The notes below the pieces were generated by a model. It did not search any database and had not been told where the DNA came from. It worked only from the letters and a program-made list of their open reading frames with translations. From positions 65,835,671-65,899,670 of the forward strand of contig NC_079492.1 in assembly GCF_020520425.1 (NCBI RefSeq): a stretch of 64,000 bases of DNA. Direction: 5' to 3'. Shown here in pieces: positions 47,860 through 60,624 of the stretch. Position 1 is the stretch's first letter. Each line of letters begins with the position of its first letter. This stretch comes from Spinacia oleracea. Taxonomy: Eukaryota; Streptophyta; Magnoliopsida; Caryophyllales; Amaranthaceae. The position numbers and the translations under genes were made by a program.

Positions 47860-49247
47860 TTCCTTCACACAGTACACACAAAAAAAAATGTACTACAAAG
47901 TTCCTTTTTATCATGAAGCATTGAATTTCATCCATAAGAACGAAAATTGTTTAGATCCGAAATGGTGAAGGCATTTCCTTAATAAAAAAGTAAATAAATA
48001 TACATATAGGAAGATATAATTATTTAAGTCGTACATTTGTTTGATCTTCATAAAACAGTCTTCAATTGTTCGAAAATAATCTCACCTTTAGGCAGAACTT
48101 CCCTATTTCGCGAACCCTCAAAAACCCACAATTGCTTTTGAGTTTTGACCCTCAAAAACCTCATCATTTGATGCCTCAGAACAAATCATCTTGTTCACCA
48201 TCAGACTCAAACAACGGCCTAATCACATCCTCACACTTCTTCTTTGTTAGAGTTATGGTATATCTAAGGTTCTAGTATGTTTAGGAAACTAGAGTTGTGT
48301 TATTATAGGAAATTAGGTTTAGGACTCTATTAGATTCCCAAACTAACACAACTCTGCTAGAACCCTAGATATACCATAACTCTTAACATTCTTGATCATC
48401 ACTTAATTCTTCATTATTATCAACATCCTTTGCTCATTTCTTTTCTTAATCTTGTTCTTGAGCAATCGCAGTGATCAGGCCTCTACAGAATTACTCCATC
48501 CGAAACGGTGAAGGCATTTTGGCTTCCCTTATGTAAAAAAGATATAAAATACACAAGTTCCAAACGCAACACCAGCAATGTTGAGCATTTATGAGGAATT
48601 ACTTTGAAGAAGAATCAGGTGATTAGCACATTGTTGAGATCTAAAACACGTGACAAAGAGTTCGTCTCCCTGAATAACATCTGCAGGAAAAAAACAATAT
48701 CATGGTAAGATGAAACCATTGATAATCCGTGAATCTGAGGGTGAAGAAATGTCAGAAAAACTCATACAGAATTCAGAAATTAGACTTATGGAGAAAAATA
48801 TCTCACTTCATATGTCAAAATTGTATGGTTGAATTTGTACAGTAAACAAATACAACGCAGAAAACCAACAAATGTAGGCATTCATCAATAATCATAATGT
48901 TAAAATGCAAGCACACGCAAAAAAAAAATGACAAACGTACAGGGAAAAAAAAACATCGTGGTAAGATGAACCGGCCACTTAGAGTTAAGCGTAGGTGGTA
49001 GGAAACAATTGATAATCTGTGAATCTGAGGGTGAAAAAATGTCAGAAAAACTCGTACAGAAATTAGACTTATGGAGAAAATATCTCATTTCCTATGTCAA
49101 ATTTGTACAGTAACCAAATACAATGCAGATAACCAGCAAATGTAGGCATTCATCAATCATCATAATGTTAAAATGCAAGCACAAGCAAAAAAAAATAATA
49201 TGACAAACGTAAAAAATTGAACAGAATTGAGTAGTTGGAAAGTATAC
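47860..49247 (-). other. Duplicated block C, 3' part
   Basis: It contains a candidate acceptor TTCCTGCAG|ATGTTATTC near 48682, two copies of the repeat unit also seen at 37258-37695 (48715-48900 and 48990-49180), and the MITE at 48250-48382. A phrase GAAACGGTGAAGGCATTT occurs near 47960 and 48500. No coding frame stands out. Confidence 0.35.
48250..48382. mobile_element. Small MITE with TTA target duplication
   Basis: The 26-base inverted ends GAGTTATGGTATATCTAAGG... have one mismatch. TTA flanks both sides (48247-48249 and 48383-48385). The size (133 bp) and 3 bp TWA-type TSD fit PIF/Harbinger-derived MITEs. Confidence 0.7.
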
Positions 49248-49455
49248 CTCCATTACGATAGGGACTATTTTGGTGAATTGCTGAAGCAATATGATATATG
49301 TTGGAGCATAGCTCTCTTCTTTCTTTTCTTCTTCATGCTAACTTGCTACTCTGAAGAACAATAACAAAGAAAACCAAAGAAAAAGAGAGATAGATAGAGA
49401 GGGAGAGAGAGAAGCACACTGATTAAGAGATGTGTGATCCTCTTTATATAGGGTT
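49248..49455 (-). other. Promoter and first-exon module, copy 3
   Basis: Minus strand: TATATAAA (49443-49450), ACACATCTCTTAATCAGTGTGCTT, a CT-rich leader, and an ATG with codons 2 to about 19 of the other copies missing in frame. That leaves 23 codons (MKKKRKKRAML...) to a TAG. The donor is ATGGAG|GTATACT at 49248/49247. Confidence 0.45.
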
Positions 49456-50613
49456 TTCAATTGTTATTGCCACATCATGCTGACACTGACACAGATAGTA
49501 TTTTACATGTGAAAGGTTAAATTTTTTTAAGCACCCCATTGATTACATAAAAAACAAAATTTAAAAACACAATACGGAATATTATTTTTGAAAAAATCAG
49601 AAGATGATATGCTTCCATTTCTGAAATTCCTTTGAGGTGTGAATGTGAAGGTAACAAATATCACCAATGTGAAACAAGAAATTGCTTACCATAAAAGCAT
49701 GATTCAATCTCAATGAACTTGACTTTTACCCTTTAAGACTGTCAAAACCAAAAAAAAAAAAAAAATCAAAACAGATATAGATAATTACCACAGACCTACT
49801 TCCGTTAAAATATACTTAAGATTTAAGATGTTTCTCCGCTACTTACACATTCTTGTTAACAAAAGAATGTAGCAGATAGTTGTCCGGAAAGATGATAACA
49901 TTGCAGTCCGCAATCTACATGACGTGAAAGAAATGTTCGGTATTTGAGGAACTTAGCCCTCTATTTGTGATGTGATATACTGATGTCTAAGGACGGTTGA
50001 AGGATAGGTTTTCCAACCTCAGCTATACCCCTCAACAAGAACCTCAAAACTTTAGATAATGAAGTAAGTGTCGTGATTGTAATTTACAGGCCTATATGTA
50101 TAAGTCAGTGAGTATTGTAGATTATGAAGTGCAAAAATTCAAAAACCTTTCTACAGATAATGGAGTAAAAACCTAATAAATTATTGGCTCGCTACTTGCA
50201 TATAGAGGAGAAAATAAGAACACTGATTCACATTAGACACCAAATAGGGTTGCATGATTAGATGACAACAACTAAATGAAATGCAGAAATGGAATTTATA
50301 ATTAACATATTCAAACAAATGCTTTCCAAGTCGATTATTCCTAGCTTTACAGTAGCTATACCCTATACCTTGGTCTTTAAAAACATAGATATACATACCT
50401 TGAGAACCGAGGAGATCAAATTTTCGTATATTGAGTGCTCTTCTGCCATATAATTCTTCCATTGATCCTACTGTCAGCTCAAGTCCATGAGCGATCAAGT
50501 TTCTAGATCAGCAAATTAAAGCTGAAACCCCAAAAACTAAGAACAAATAGAATTAATGAATTACTGATCACACAGTGACACTGCCCATCAATTAGCTACC
50601 TACTTCAACATTA

Positions 50614-50674
<61 letters not shown>

Positions 50675-52239
50675 AACCATCTACCTTCATCCAATCCGTA
50701 CAGGTAATTTGACGTCACATAACGTTTTAGTGCAGTGATTTTTTCAACCATTTTTTAGATCCTCCAAATAATCTAAGCAGCTATCTTATGTTTAGCCGGC
50801 ATAATAAACTAAATTACTCGTTGTAGAAAGATATACAAGTATAATACTTCAATGAAAAAGTAGATAAGCATTTACAAGAACAAAACTCAATCAACGTAAA
50901 ATTTAACTCACAACTCCCAAGTAGACTGTTAGATGTATAACATATATGTCAACCTCAAAATGTAGCATTAACCCACTGGGTAAAGATGCAGAGTAAAAGA
51001 TCCAAACAAACATTATATAGCCAAAAATTATCCACAACATTTTTCTTAATCAACTAGGACTTCTGCAAATAAACACTGCTTTAGATGAACATGGAGCTGC
51101 ATTTCCTTCTTCCACAAGTTCACAAGTCTCCCCATAGTTCACATTTAGTCACAATTTACGTTAACAAAAAGGTACTCCGTATACCATTCTCAACACAAAG
51201 CCATAGTATTATAAATTCATGCCTTGAATAATCTTAGTCACGGATAGTTTACGTTGCAAGTATAGGAAACATATGCCAATATTAATGTCTGGCATTCAGA
51301 GATTAAACCCATCAGTCCATCACCCCTTCCTCTTCCCGAAACAAAAACCTGTAATTAGCTTCTACAACTATACACGAAGGCACAAAGCCAAAGCAATAGA
51401 CTTGCACCATTACTATCTCCAACCGAATGTTTGGCATATCTGATACAACAGTTAACCAAATGAAAAAAAACGAACATGAATAACATATCAAGCCAATATA
51501 TCATCATATGGAACAAAATGACATCAATAAGCTCAATCATCAAAAAGAAACATCCAGACTCTAAAAAACATTTTAAAAATTAAATGCAGCAATAACAGAA
51601 GCCAAATTAGTACAACATTAGGCTAGCACTGATTTCCTTACCGACAAGGCTTATATTCATTCAAAAACATCTGACATTGTACAATTTCTTTAGTGCAGTG
51701 TCAGAATCCTCCAAATGATCAAAGCAGAACTTTCATGTTTAGCTAATATAGTAAACTACACAAGCCCTTTTAAGAACATAACCAAATCAACGCAAAATCT
51801 AACTCACCATGACATTAACTGCAGAAGGATAACACTACTTGCTCTCTGCAGTAAAATAAAAGGTCCAACATAATACTTAGATTTACCACAAGCATAATAA
51901 AACAAGCTGCACAGTGCTGTAAATCCTATACTATCTATCTGTTGCAACTTGAGAGAAATCTAGCTATCTGTCACTAACGAGTACTGTAGTTTGCGCAGGC
52001 TTTGACTTAAACTCTCTAAGTTTTTCATCTAACCAACCTAAAGGCTTTCCCCTGCCAATAAATAGTTTTTTTATATAAACTCTAGCATATGTATATAGGT
52101 ACAGGATGAGAAACAAGATCAATTACTGTTAGCAAAAATCTAAGGGTACCATCATATTAGCAACATATTGATTACTTTTCTGAAACTCCGTTAAATGATT
52201 TTTTTCAATATGCTCGTTGTCCTAGTTATCACTCTCAAA
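49456..52239 (-). other. Duplicated block C, middle part
   Basis: It includes the exon-like module near 50410-50530 (acceptor GGGGTTTCAG, donor AAG|GTATGTATATC), sequence matching 39680-39930 at 51220-51500, and an AG microsatellite at 50615-50674. No recognisable protein. Confidence 0.35.
50615..50674. repeat. AG dinucleotide microsatellite
   Basis: About 28 uninterrupted GA units follow an AAGACAGAGA start. Confidence 0.95.
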
Positions 52240-52412
52240 ACCTCTTTGCTTCCTTTCCATGAAGTAAAAGATGGTCGTCCCGTTATCGCTTATGGGTCAA
52301 TTGGAAGCAGTCTCTTTGCAATTGTAGGGGTAAGGCTACCTACATCCGACCCCCGCTTACCCCGCTTATTGCGGGAGCCTCTTTAAAAGCAATGGGGGTA
52401 ATGATAATGATG
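52240..52412 (+). mobile_element. Probable SINE remnant, copy 2
   Basis: Same phrases as 30060-30235: GGTCAATTGGAAGCAGTCTC, GGGGTAAGGCTACCTACATCC, CGGGAGCCTCTTT..AGCAATGGGG and an AATGATAATGATG tail. Confidence 0.5.
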
Positions 52413-52935
52413 AATGATGCTCGTCTTCCTAGTATCTTAAATGTGAACATAGAGGGAAAAAAAATACAAATGACAACTTTGACAAGAATTGTATTTAAAA
52501 GCAAGTTAGCACTCCAGAACCAAAATATAAGATTCATAATTGTTAATAGACACTGTGCCCAAAGTTGCACGCTACTTGCCCTTCCTCATCAACCATTTTT
52601 TTCATAGGGACTTTCTGCAGTTAAATCTGCTTTAAATGCTCAAGGATTCAAGCCTAAGTTGAACAAGGAGCCGCACTTCCCCCCTCTTATCGAGTTATCT
52701 CTACTCCACCCATCCTACCAAGATATCACCTCTAGCTTAATAAACATTTTAGATTTTTTTTCTTTTTATGGGTGTGGGAAGTTAAATGAGGTGAAAAGAT
52801 ATACTACTGAGATAAACATAATACATAGTATTATGCTTGACTATTAGGTAAACATATTAAATGCCTACAAAGTACAAACTTAGGGAATCCGGATTTCAGG
52901 CAAAAAGGAAGTAGGATATTGATAAGCACAAATTA

Positions 52936-53241
52936 GAAGGTGCACCCGTTTGTATGTAGTTTTACATGCAACCGGGCTAAAAGGACATTTTTTTGCAGTT
53001 TCAAAGCACATTAACGATTTAAAAGAAGATTAATGATTAACAAGCACATACTTATATATCTCTGCCATTTCTTTTACTTGCAAAACTTTGTTTTTCATCT
53101 GTAACAATGTGCTTTATAACTGTAAAAAGTGCTTTAATTTGTATATGTGTGCTTGTAAACTATAAAAATATGCTTTTTGAGGGGTTATAAGTATAAACGA
53201 ACCTGTTGCATGTAGTTCTACGTGCAACCGGGTGTACCTTC
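52936..53241. mobile_element. MITE with GAAGGTGCACCCG inverted ends
   Basis: Left GAAGGTGCACCCGTTTG, right CGGGTGTACCTTC, with TA on both sides (52934-52935 and 53242-53243). Subterminal TGTAGTT..ACATGCAACCGG is also inverted. Confidence 0.65.
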
Positions 53242-53249
53242 TACCAATT

Positions 53250-55640
53250 GGGATATAAGTGTATGATTATGGAAAGTTTATTAGACTTCAGTACACTATT
53301 TCTTCTACTTTTTCCCTTCTTTGGATATAATTTGTAGCAAGTCCACAGAAAGATTTGATACCTTTGACAGTATGCCAACTTACCACTATGCCAGGAAAAG
53401 AAATATAATAACATATCCTGATCTCTTTAATTGACATCTACTGCCTAACTTATCTTGACATAAACGAATACCAAGCAATTATAACCACTTACCTAAGAAA
53501 AACTATGATCAACCAGCTATTGGCATAAGTATCCATCTTCCGACCCATTTAATTTAACTCCTCCTTTGCGCTAATTCAATGCTTAACCTAGAGATGAATC
53601 AAAACAGAAGCTGGAAATATCCACCTTGTCCGTGCTGTTACTAACAGTCCATCGGTGAGGACTAATTATTAATCAAGTAGGGAAATCAGGCAAACATCCC
53701 CAACTCCATTAATACAAACTACTCAACTACCAAAGGCATCAATCCAAACATTGGATTGTTCACATTCTTCACAACCAGCATGAACTAAGTAAACAAACAA
53801 ACATGACTTAACCTAATTCAATAACAATCCATCCATGTAGATCATTACTTATTCAAGAAGGAAAATCTAGCAATTAGTCGAGCAACATTAGTAATCATAC
53901 TAACCAGCAACAAACTAAGTGCATGTATGAATTAAGGAGACCAGCAATCATGATGCAACCTCATTCAATACAAGGAGAGCTTTAAACAAAATGCAATAAC
54001 AGCATGGAACCGAGAACTGGACTACCATATCAAATGGATCATATATTTGGAGGGGGGGGGGGGGTGAAATGTTTGTTTGTGCAGTGCTTGTGAAAGTTTC
54101 AAGAAAAGGTTTATTATCTCACTTCTGAACTTCTATAGCAGAAGACATGATCGAGCCCAAATTACTATTACCAAAAAGGGTGCACCATGCCTGTCTGTTC
54201 CATGAGTGATGCAAAGAAAGGAAGATTTTTATTATAGCTGGAGAAGCTACATACCTCGTACAGGTCAACCGAGTCAATAGTCATACTGACAAATAACACA
54301 TGGAATGACTTTCTCTCCGTTTCTTACAGTAAGAAGTGCTGAATATACGTGGATCACGAGTTCACGACACTTGCCCACGACTCATATCATTCTTGCGGCA
54401 GTGATCAAGAAACTCTCTTTGCCTCGTAGACATAAAAACCTAAAAATCTAAAGTACTGTTTTGTTCAAAGTCAGAGCCGTTCCTAATATTCTAGAGATGC
54501 CCATCATACCACTGTAATTTTGTAAAGGTCCATGCCATCAATCAAACAAACAAATAGAGAATAAGGAGAATGGATATCAATCCTGATTCCGGACTAATTA
54601 GGCATCAATGAAACCCTCAATACATTGCAGGATGCTTCCACTAAACTATCAACAAATATAAACCAATCATGCCTGCATTGTCTTTCGGTAAGACGGTAAG
54701 TATAATTCGCCATAATGAGAAGTGATACATAGAGCCAAAACTCAAACCGACCAGCAAACCAAGTTGACACATTTCTATAACAAATCTCAGTCCATTGCAT
54801 TACATTCACTTACACCTACGCCTCAATGAAAATACAGCAGAATATCCAATGAAAAAACACAAGTTCATATAAGTTCATGCTTAGAAAACAATTTCATTCT
54901 TTTTCACCTTCTTTTCTTTCCTTGATAAAATCAATAGAGGGATGGAGGAGAGAAGAGAAATCTTCTTCATTTTCTAGTCATCTCCTACTTCTTTTCTTAG
55001 CTTTACCAATGACAAAGTACAAAATCTCCAAAAATAATTTTTTCTCTCATTCAGAGAGCTCCAAACGGGCGAAATGAGCCGAATGGGAGAGTTACAAATG
55101 AGCAAAAAAACAGCCTCAAGTGTATCTAGACAGCTAAATACACCCCGGTGTATAATGGATGACCCGAACCAATCAACATGACTTCACATTCACAACCCAA
55201 AAAAAAAAAATACCAAATTAGCACATGAAAAAGTTTTCAACTTCAAAACAAAATAATGACCAAATCAAGGAAATCTAATCTAAGAACCCACCAAAATGCC
55301 ATGACAAAGAGAGATACTTTGGGATCACTGCACGCAAAAATGATACAAGTCAACTGGATAAGACTTTGCGAAGGCATCAACACTCAATTTTCATCTTTCT
55401 CTCTCCAAAAGTACATTAATGGAGACTGGGGTAGTGGGGTTTCTTGCCATGGAGCAATTTGAGTGTTCATCACAACAAAGCGAGATTCTTTATTAAGAGC
55501 CTTTGAATTCAGATTACTCCAAAAATCAGAAGAAAAAATAAAAATTCAGCTGAATCTTGAACGATAAAGAACTCAAACATCCCTAGATTGCTTGATTTTG
55601 CAGGAAAAAGAAAAAAAAAAAAGAGATGATACTTACCTGA
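53250..55640 (-). other. Duplicated block C, 5' part
   Basis: It aligns with 7540-9430. Exon-like module 54255-54439 (acceptor TTTTTAG|GTTTTTATG, donor CGAG|GTATGTAGC). A first-exon-like donor GCTTCAG|GTAAGTATC is at 55637/55636. A 13-base G run is near 54051-54063. Confidence 0.35.
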
Positions 55641-55643
55641 AGC

Positions 55644-55831
55644 TCTGCTAGAACAGTCATATGGGTTTTGGTCCGTTTGGATTAAAATTTTGCGTTTTCT
55701 GGGTTTCGAGGAGCATTAACCTAAAACATCAAAAAGTTCTGCTAGAACAGTCATATGGGTTTTGGTCCGTTTGGATTAAAATTTTGCGTTTTCTGGGTTT
55801 CGAGGAGCATTAACCTAAAACATCAAAAAGT
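55644..55831. repeat. Perfect 94 bp tandem duplication next to the tRNA
   Basis: Two copies, 55644-55737 and 55738-55831, look identical by eye. Each ends CATCAAAAAGT, so each supplies a minus-strand TTTTT of the sort that terminates Pol III. Confidence 0.9.
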
Positions 55832-55834
55832 AAT

Positions 55835-55907
55835 CGCCCACCGTGGGGCTCGAACCCACGACCACAAGGTTAAGAGCCTTGCGCTCTACCAACTGAGCTA
55901 GACGGGC
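55835..55907 (-). tRNA. tRNA-Lys (anticodon CTT)
   Basis: The minus strand reads GCCCGTCTAGCTCAGTTGG at the 5' end. The acceptor stem GCCCGTC pairs with GGTGGGC (two G-U pairs). The D arm has TAGCTCAGTTGGTAGAGC, the anticodon stem is CAAGG/CCTTG with loop CTCTTAA, and the T arm is GTGGG-TTCGAGC-CCCAC. There is no intron and no encoded CCA. A TTTTT lies a few bases downstream (55826-55830 complement) as a Pol III terminator. Confidence 0.96.
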
Positions 55908-56888
55908 TAATATCTAATTTTTAGCGGATTTCTTTTAACATGATGCTGGAGATTAGGATCAATCAAAACATTTCCTATCAGACCGCCTGATGGCCACGCG
56001 CCTGTCAGACGACCCATTTGCTCACGCGCGCGTTGGTTCACTCGCAGCATAAATACAATTTTTTTTTCCTTTTACTCTCTCCTTCATTCACTTCTTTCTT
56101 TCCATGAAATCAAGTTTCTCTCTCATTTCATTTTTCTCCTCCGCGAACCCTAACATCGATTACTCTCACTATTCACTCCGCCGCTAGCCTTCATCCGCTT
56201 CGCCGGAGTCCTTCATCACCTACGGCAGCATGGACTACGACGGCGAAAACGAGGTTTCTCCTCCTCCGCAATTTGAAGCTCCTCCGCGATTTGAAGCTCC
56301 TCCACTGCAGAATCAATTTTTAAAAAAGTTTTAACTAGTTTTTTTTAAAATTTTTAACTAATAGAGAAAATGGTTAAAATTTGATTTCTAATGCTACTTT
56401 TCAAATTTAATTTTAACTAATTATGGTCATTTCTTAACTATTTGGTTGCGTTTCGTAACTAAATAATTGTTTTATTTAACTAATTGATTATAAAGAGTAA
56501 CTAATACTTTTTTTTAATCAGTAAACATTTTAGTTCAATTGCTTAACTAATTGGCTCAATTCTGTAACTAATTAGTTCCATTTATTAACTATTACTTTCT
56601 TCATTTGCAGGTTCAAAAAGTATTTGGGACAATTTAACAGAGGATGAAATTAGAGGACCTTTAACTGGATATACCGACACGATAGATCAACTACATTAAC
56701 TTTATGACAGACTTGTACTTGTTGGATTTTCAATAAGAAAAAATACAACAAGGAGAAATCCAAAAACGGAAGAGATAAAGGAAAGATACTTATGTTGTTC
56801 AAAGGAAGGAAAAAGAAGGGGAAACACAAAGAACATGAAGAAAGAAGAAACAAATGTATCAACTAAAAGCAAAACAGAAGGGCAGTCG

Positions 56889-58284
56889 TGAAGGAAATAA
56901 TGCCCTTGGTCCAAGTATGCATATAATATTAAGTCTAATAAATGTGGTTCAGTATTAATTAAACAAGTTAATAATTCAGTGAGATCAAGTGAGCTGAATG
57001 CCTAGCTAGAGGCCGCTTCAGTTCAAGTGGAATTAATGATATTAATCCACAGCTTACTCTTGACTGAACCCGTAGGGTCAAACAAATAGTACGTAAACGG
57101 ATCAAGTATTTAATGGCATTAAATACTCCATCCATGGATATTCGGAATCGATGGATCTTGGTTTCAGTGGGAGCTAAGATCGTCACAAGCAAGAAATGAA
57201 TACTCCGGAAACGATGATATTGCCGGAAACGGAAATATGGATCGTAGCGGAAATATGAATATTATCCAAGTCGTAGATGTTGCCGGAAACGGAAACATGG
57301 TACGTATCGGAAAATATTAATGGAAATGGAAATATTGCCGGAATCGGAAATATTGCCAGAAACGGAAATATTGTCTGAATCGGAAATATTATCGGAATCG
57401 GAAAATAATTCCGGAAACGGAAATATTAAATATTTGTTCGAAACAGAAATTAATTCCGGAATCGGAAATATTAAATATTGGTCGTATTGGAAATGAATTC
57501 CGGAACCGGGAATTTAATCGGAAGCGCATCGTACGAATTAAGCATCGGACGAGGCTTGCTAGACGAAGGCCCAGCACGAAGCCAGGCCCACGCCAAGCAA
57601 GCCGAGCGCCCAACACGAAGGCCACAAGCCTCGCCAGGCCCAGCGCAAGGCCAGGCCCAGCAAGGCTGCTGGCGCGCGCGCTGAGCGTGCTCGTGGGCTG
57701 CGAGGCAGCGCTCATGCGTGTGAGCCGCAAGGCCTGCGCGGTGCGTGCTTCCATCGTGGTCGTGCGACGCTCGTGTTCGTAACGAATCCTAATCCTATCG
57801 GAATTCGTGCATTGATTAAATCCTAATCCTAAAAGATTAAATTTATTATTTAGAGTTCTAATAGGATTCTAATTAATAAATTCATATCCTAGTAGGATTA
57901 TAATTCCTTTTCATAAACTCTATAAATAGGTGCCTAGGGTCACATATTTTCATCGAGATTTGAAGTATTTAAAAGGTAAGATTTTCAAGCAAAAATCAGC
58001 CAAACACTTGCAACCCAATTAGCCGAAATTCCTAGTAACCTTAAGGGCGATTCTAGTTGGTCAAGCTTAAGGCGGATCCGGACGTGCTGTGGACTATCTA
58101 CGGAGGGACGACACTTGGAGTCCTAAAGACTTGTTCTTGTTCGGTTCGGGCGCAACTAGGGAGGGCACGCTACAAAGTGTATGCATCTAAATTATGCTAT
58201 ATGATTATGTGTAAATAATATGTTTCCTGGCATTATGGTTTTTCCGCATGATTTATGTTTATTCATATGTATCATAACCTAACA
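56889..58284 (+). mobile_element. Solo LTR of a copia element in the FAR1 DNA-binding exon
   Basis: It runs from TGAAGGAAATAATG to CATAACCTAACA, 1396 bp, with an exact TSD AGTCG (56884-56888 and 58285-58289). A TATA box TATAAATAGG is at 57921-57930. Both ends align with the copia 3' LTR at 6249-7263. A simple-repeat region with GGAAACGGAAATATTG variants fills 57200-57500, and a GC-rich block fills 57540-57780. No internal region remains, so unequal recombination between LTRs is the likely origin. Confidence 0.95.
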
Positions 58285-60192
58285 AGTCGAAGAACCCAAG
58301 ACAGCAAAAAATTACTAGAACATGGTGCGATGCAGAAATCCGAGTGAAGTTAAAGAGTGAAAGAACGTTTGAAGTCTTTCATCATGTTATAGAACACAAT
58401 CATGAATTAACAAGAATGTCACTACAACACTTTGAAAGGTACAAATTGAATCTCATGATGAATTTCATGCTCAACTAATTAAATTCCATGCTTAACTGAT
58501 TGGTTTCCATGCTTAACTATTTTCTTTCACTACTTAACTGATTGGTTCCATAGCTTAACTAATTGATTCAAATAATTAACTGATTGGATTAATTTCTTAA
58601 CTAATTATTTCAATTGCTTAACTAATTGATTTTCAGATCCAAAGAAAAATTGATGACAAAAAAGCACAAGTAATTGAAGGACTCACTCTATCAGGAATCA
58701 CACAAGAAGATTCCTATAGATATATGTGTAATTAATCTGGGGACTCAAAGGTGCTTGGGCACACATTAAATGACCACATGAATTTTACGAGTAGATTGAA
58801 AATGAAAAGAATAGAAGGAAAAGATTCACAAGCTGTTGTGAATATGTTAATTCAAAAAGGAGAAGAAGATCCAACTTTTTTTATCGAGTCAAGTTGAATG
58901 AGAAAGATCAAGTTAAAAGCATGTATTTGAGAGAAGGAATGATGCGAGAAGACTACGATATATATGGTGATGTGTGTGTGTTTGACACAACTTTCAGAAC
59001 AAACAAGTACAATTTAGTTTGTGCACCTTTTGTAGGTGTCAACAACCATTGGAGTAATGTGATGTTTTCTTGTGCTTTTATTGCCGATGAGAAGACAAAT
59101 ACTTATATGTGGCTATTAGAAGCATTTCTGTAATCTATGGGAGGAAAAGAACCTATAACTATCTTTAATGATCAAGATCAAGCAATGGAAAATGCTATTG
59201 AACAAGTAAGAGTATCTTAACTAATTGATTTTTATATTTAACTAATTTCTTAAAATTCTTAAATATTTGCTTTTGTTCTTTAACAGTCACTTAAAAGGTT
59301 TAACTACATTGATAACCATTCTTCAAAAATGTCTTCCGACTTAACTAAATAGTTTAAAGTCTTAACTAATTGGTTTGAATACTTAACTAATAATATTATG
59401 CAAATATTTTCGCAGGTGTTTCCTAATACTAGACATAGATTATGCTTATGACACCTACAAAAAATGTTGTGTCAAGATTTGGAGACTTAAAAATTAACAA
59501 AATATTTAAAGACACATTCAAGAAGTGCTTATATGGTTGTTTCAATGAACAAGAATTTAAATCCACTTGGTTTGACATATATGATTCATAAATATAACCT
59601 TCAAAATCATGATTGGTTTACAAATTTGTATACCATAAAAGAAAAATGGTGTACAACTTTGAACGGGGATTTTTTTTCCAGCTGATATATTGTCTTCACA
59701 AAGGTTAGTTTATCAATTGAACTAATTTCTTTAAAAACATAACAATTTCATTTCAGCTCTTAATTAAAATGATTATATGTTGAACTATGGTTAGTTAACT
59801 AATCGCATTAAAAATATGACTATTTCATTTCATTTCTTAACTAAAATGATTATATGTTGAGCTAGTTCATTTACTATGGTCAGTTAACTAATTGCTTTTA
59901 AAAACATGACTATTTCATTTCATTTCTTAACTAAAATAATTTTATGTTGAACTAGTTCATTTACTATGGTAAGTTAACTAATTTGTTTAAAAACATGATT
60001 ATTTCATTTCATTTCTTAACTAAAATGATTATATGTTGAAATAGTTCATATACTATGGTCATTCAACTAATTAAATTTAAACGATAACTAATTGGTTTTA
60101 AAGCGTAACTAATTCGGTATAGTTTTTAACTAATTGAATATTATTCTTGTTACACAGGAGTGAAAGCACAAACCATGCAACTGGATTTAAAG

Positions 60193-60624
60193 TAGACCTG
60201 ATCAAGATAAGCCCGGTCCGTCGGCCCGACCCGTCCCGCTCGAAATTTTCACGGGTTTGGGCAGAATTTTCCGGCCCGGAAACCGGGCCCGGCCCGACCC
60301 GTCCCGAAAATTTATTTTTTTTGGGCGGGTTTGGGAAACACAAAAATACCATTTTTAGTTATAAATTTGGCCCGGCCCGAAAAGCCCGGTATTTTAGGTC
60401 CCGAAAATTTATTTTTTTGGGCGGGTTTGGGAAACACAAAAATACACTTTTTAGTTATAAATTTGGCCCGACCCGAAAAGCCCGGTATTTTAGGTCCGAA
60501 AATAGCGGGTTTGGGCACAAAATTTGGCCCGAATCTTTGCTCGGCCCGGCCCGACATACCGGGCTGATTTTTTATGCACGGGCCCGGCCCGAACCCAGCC
60601 CGGCCCGCCGTTTGATCAGGTCTA
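60193..60624. mobile_element. hAT-type MITE in a FAR1-like exon
   Basis: Perfect 13-base inverted ends TAGACCTGATCAA...TTGATCAGGTCTA with an exact 8 bp TSD ATTTAAAG (60185-60192 and 60625-60632). The inside is rich in GGCCCG and holds two copies of a unit of about 105 bases (GGGCGGGTTTGGGAAACAC...). The long ORFs here come from this composition. Confidence 0.93.

Noticed and set aside
57389-57754. ORFs of 121 and 68 codons, alanine-rich, on both strands
   Set aside because: They lie in the GC-rich block of the solo LTR. Composition alone keeps the frames open.
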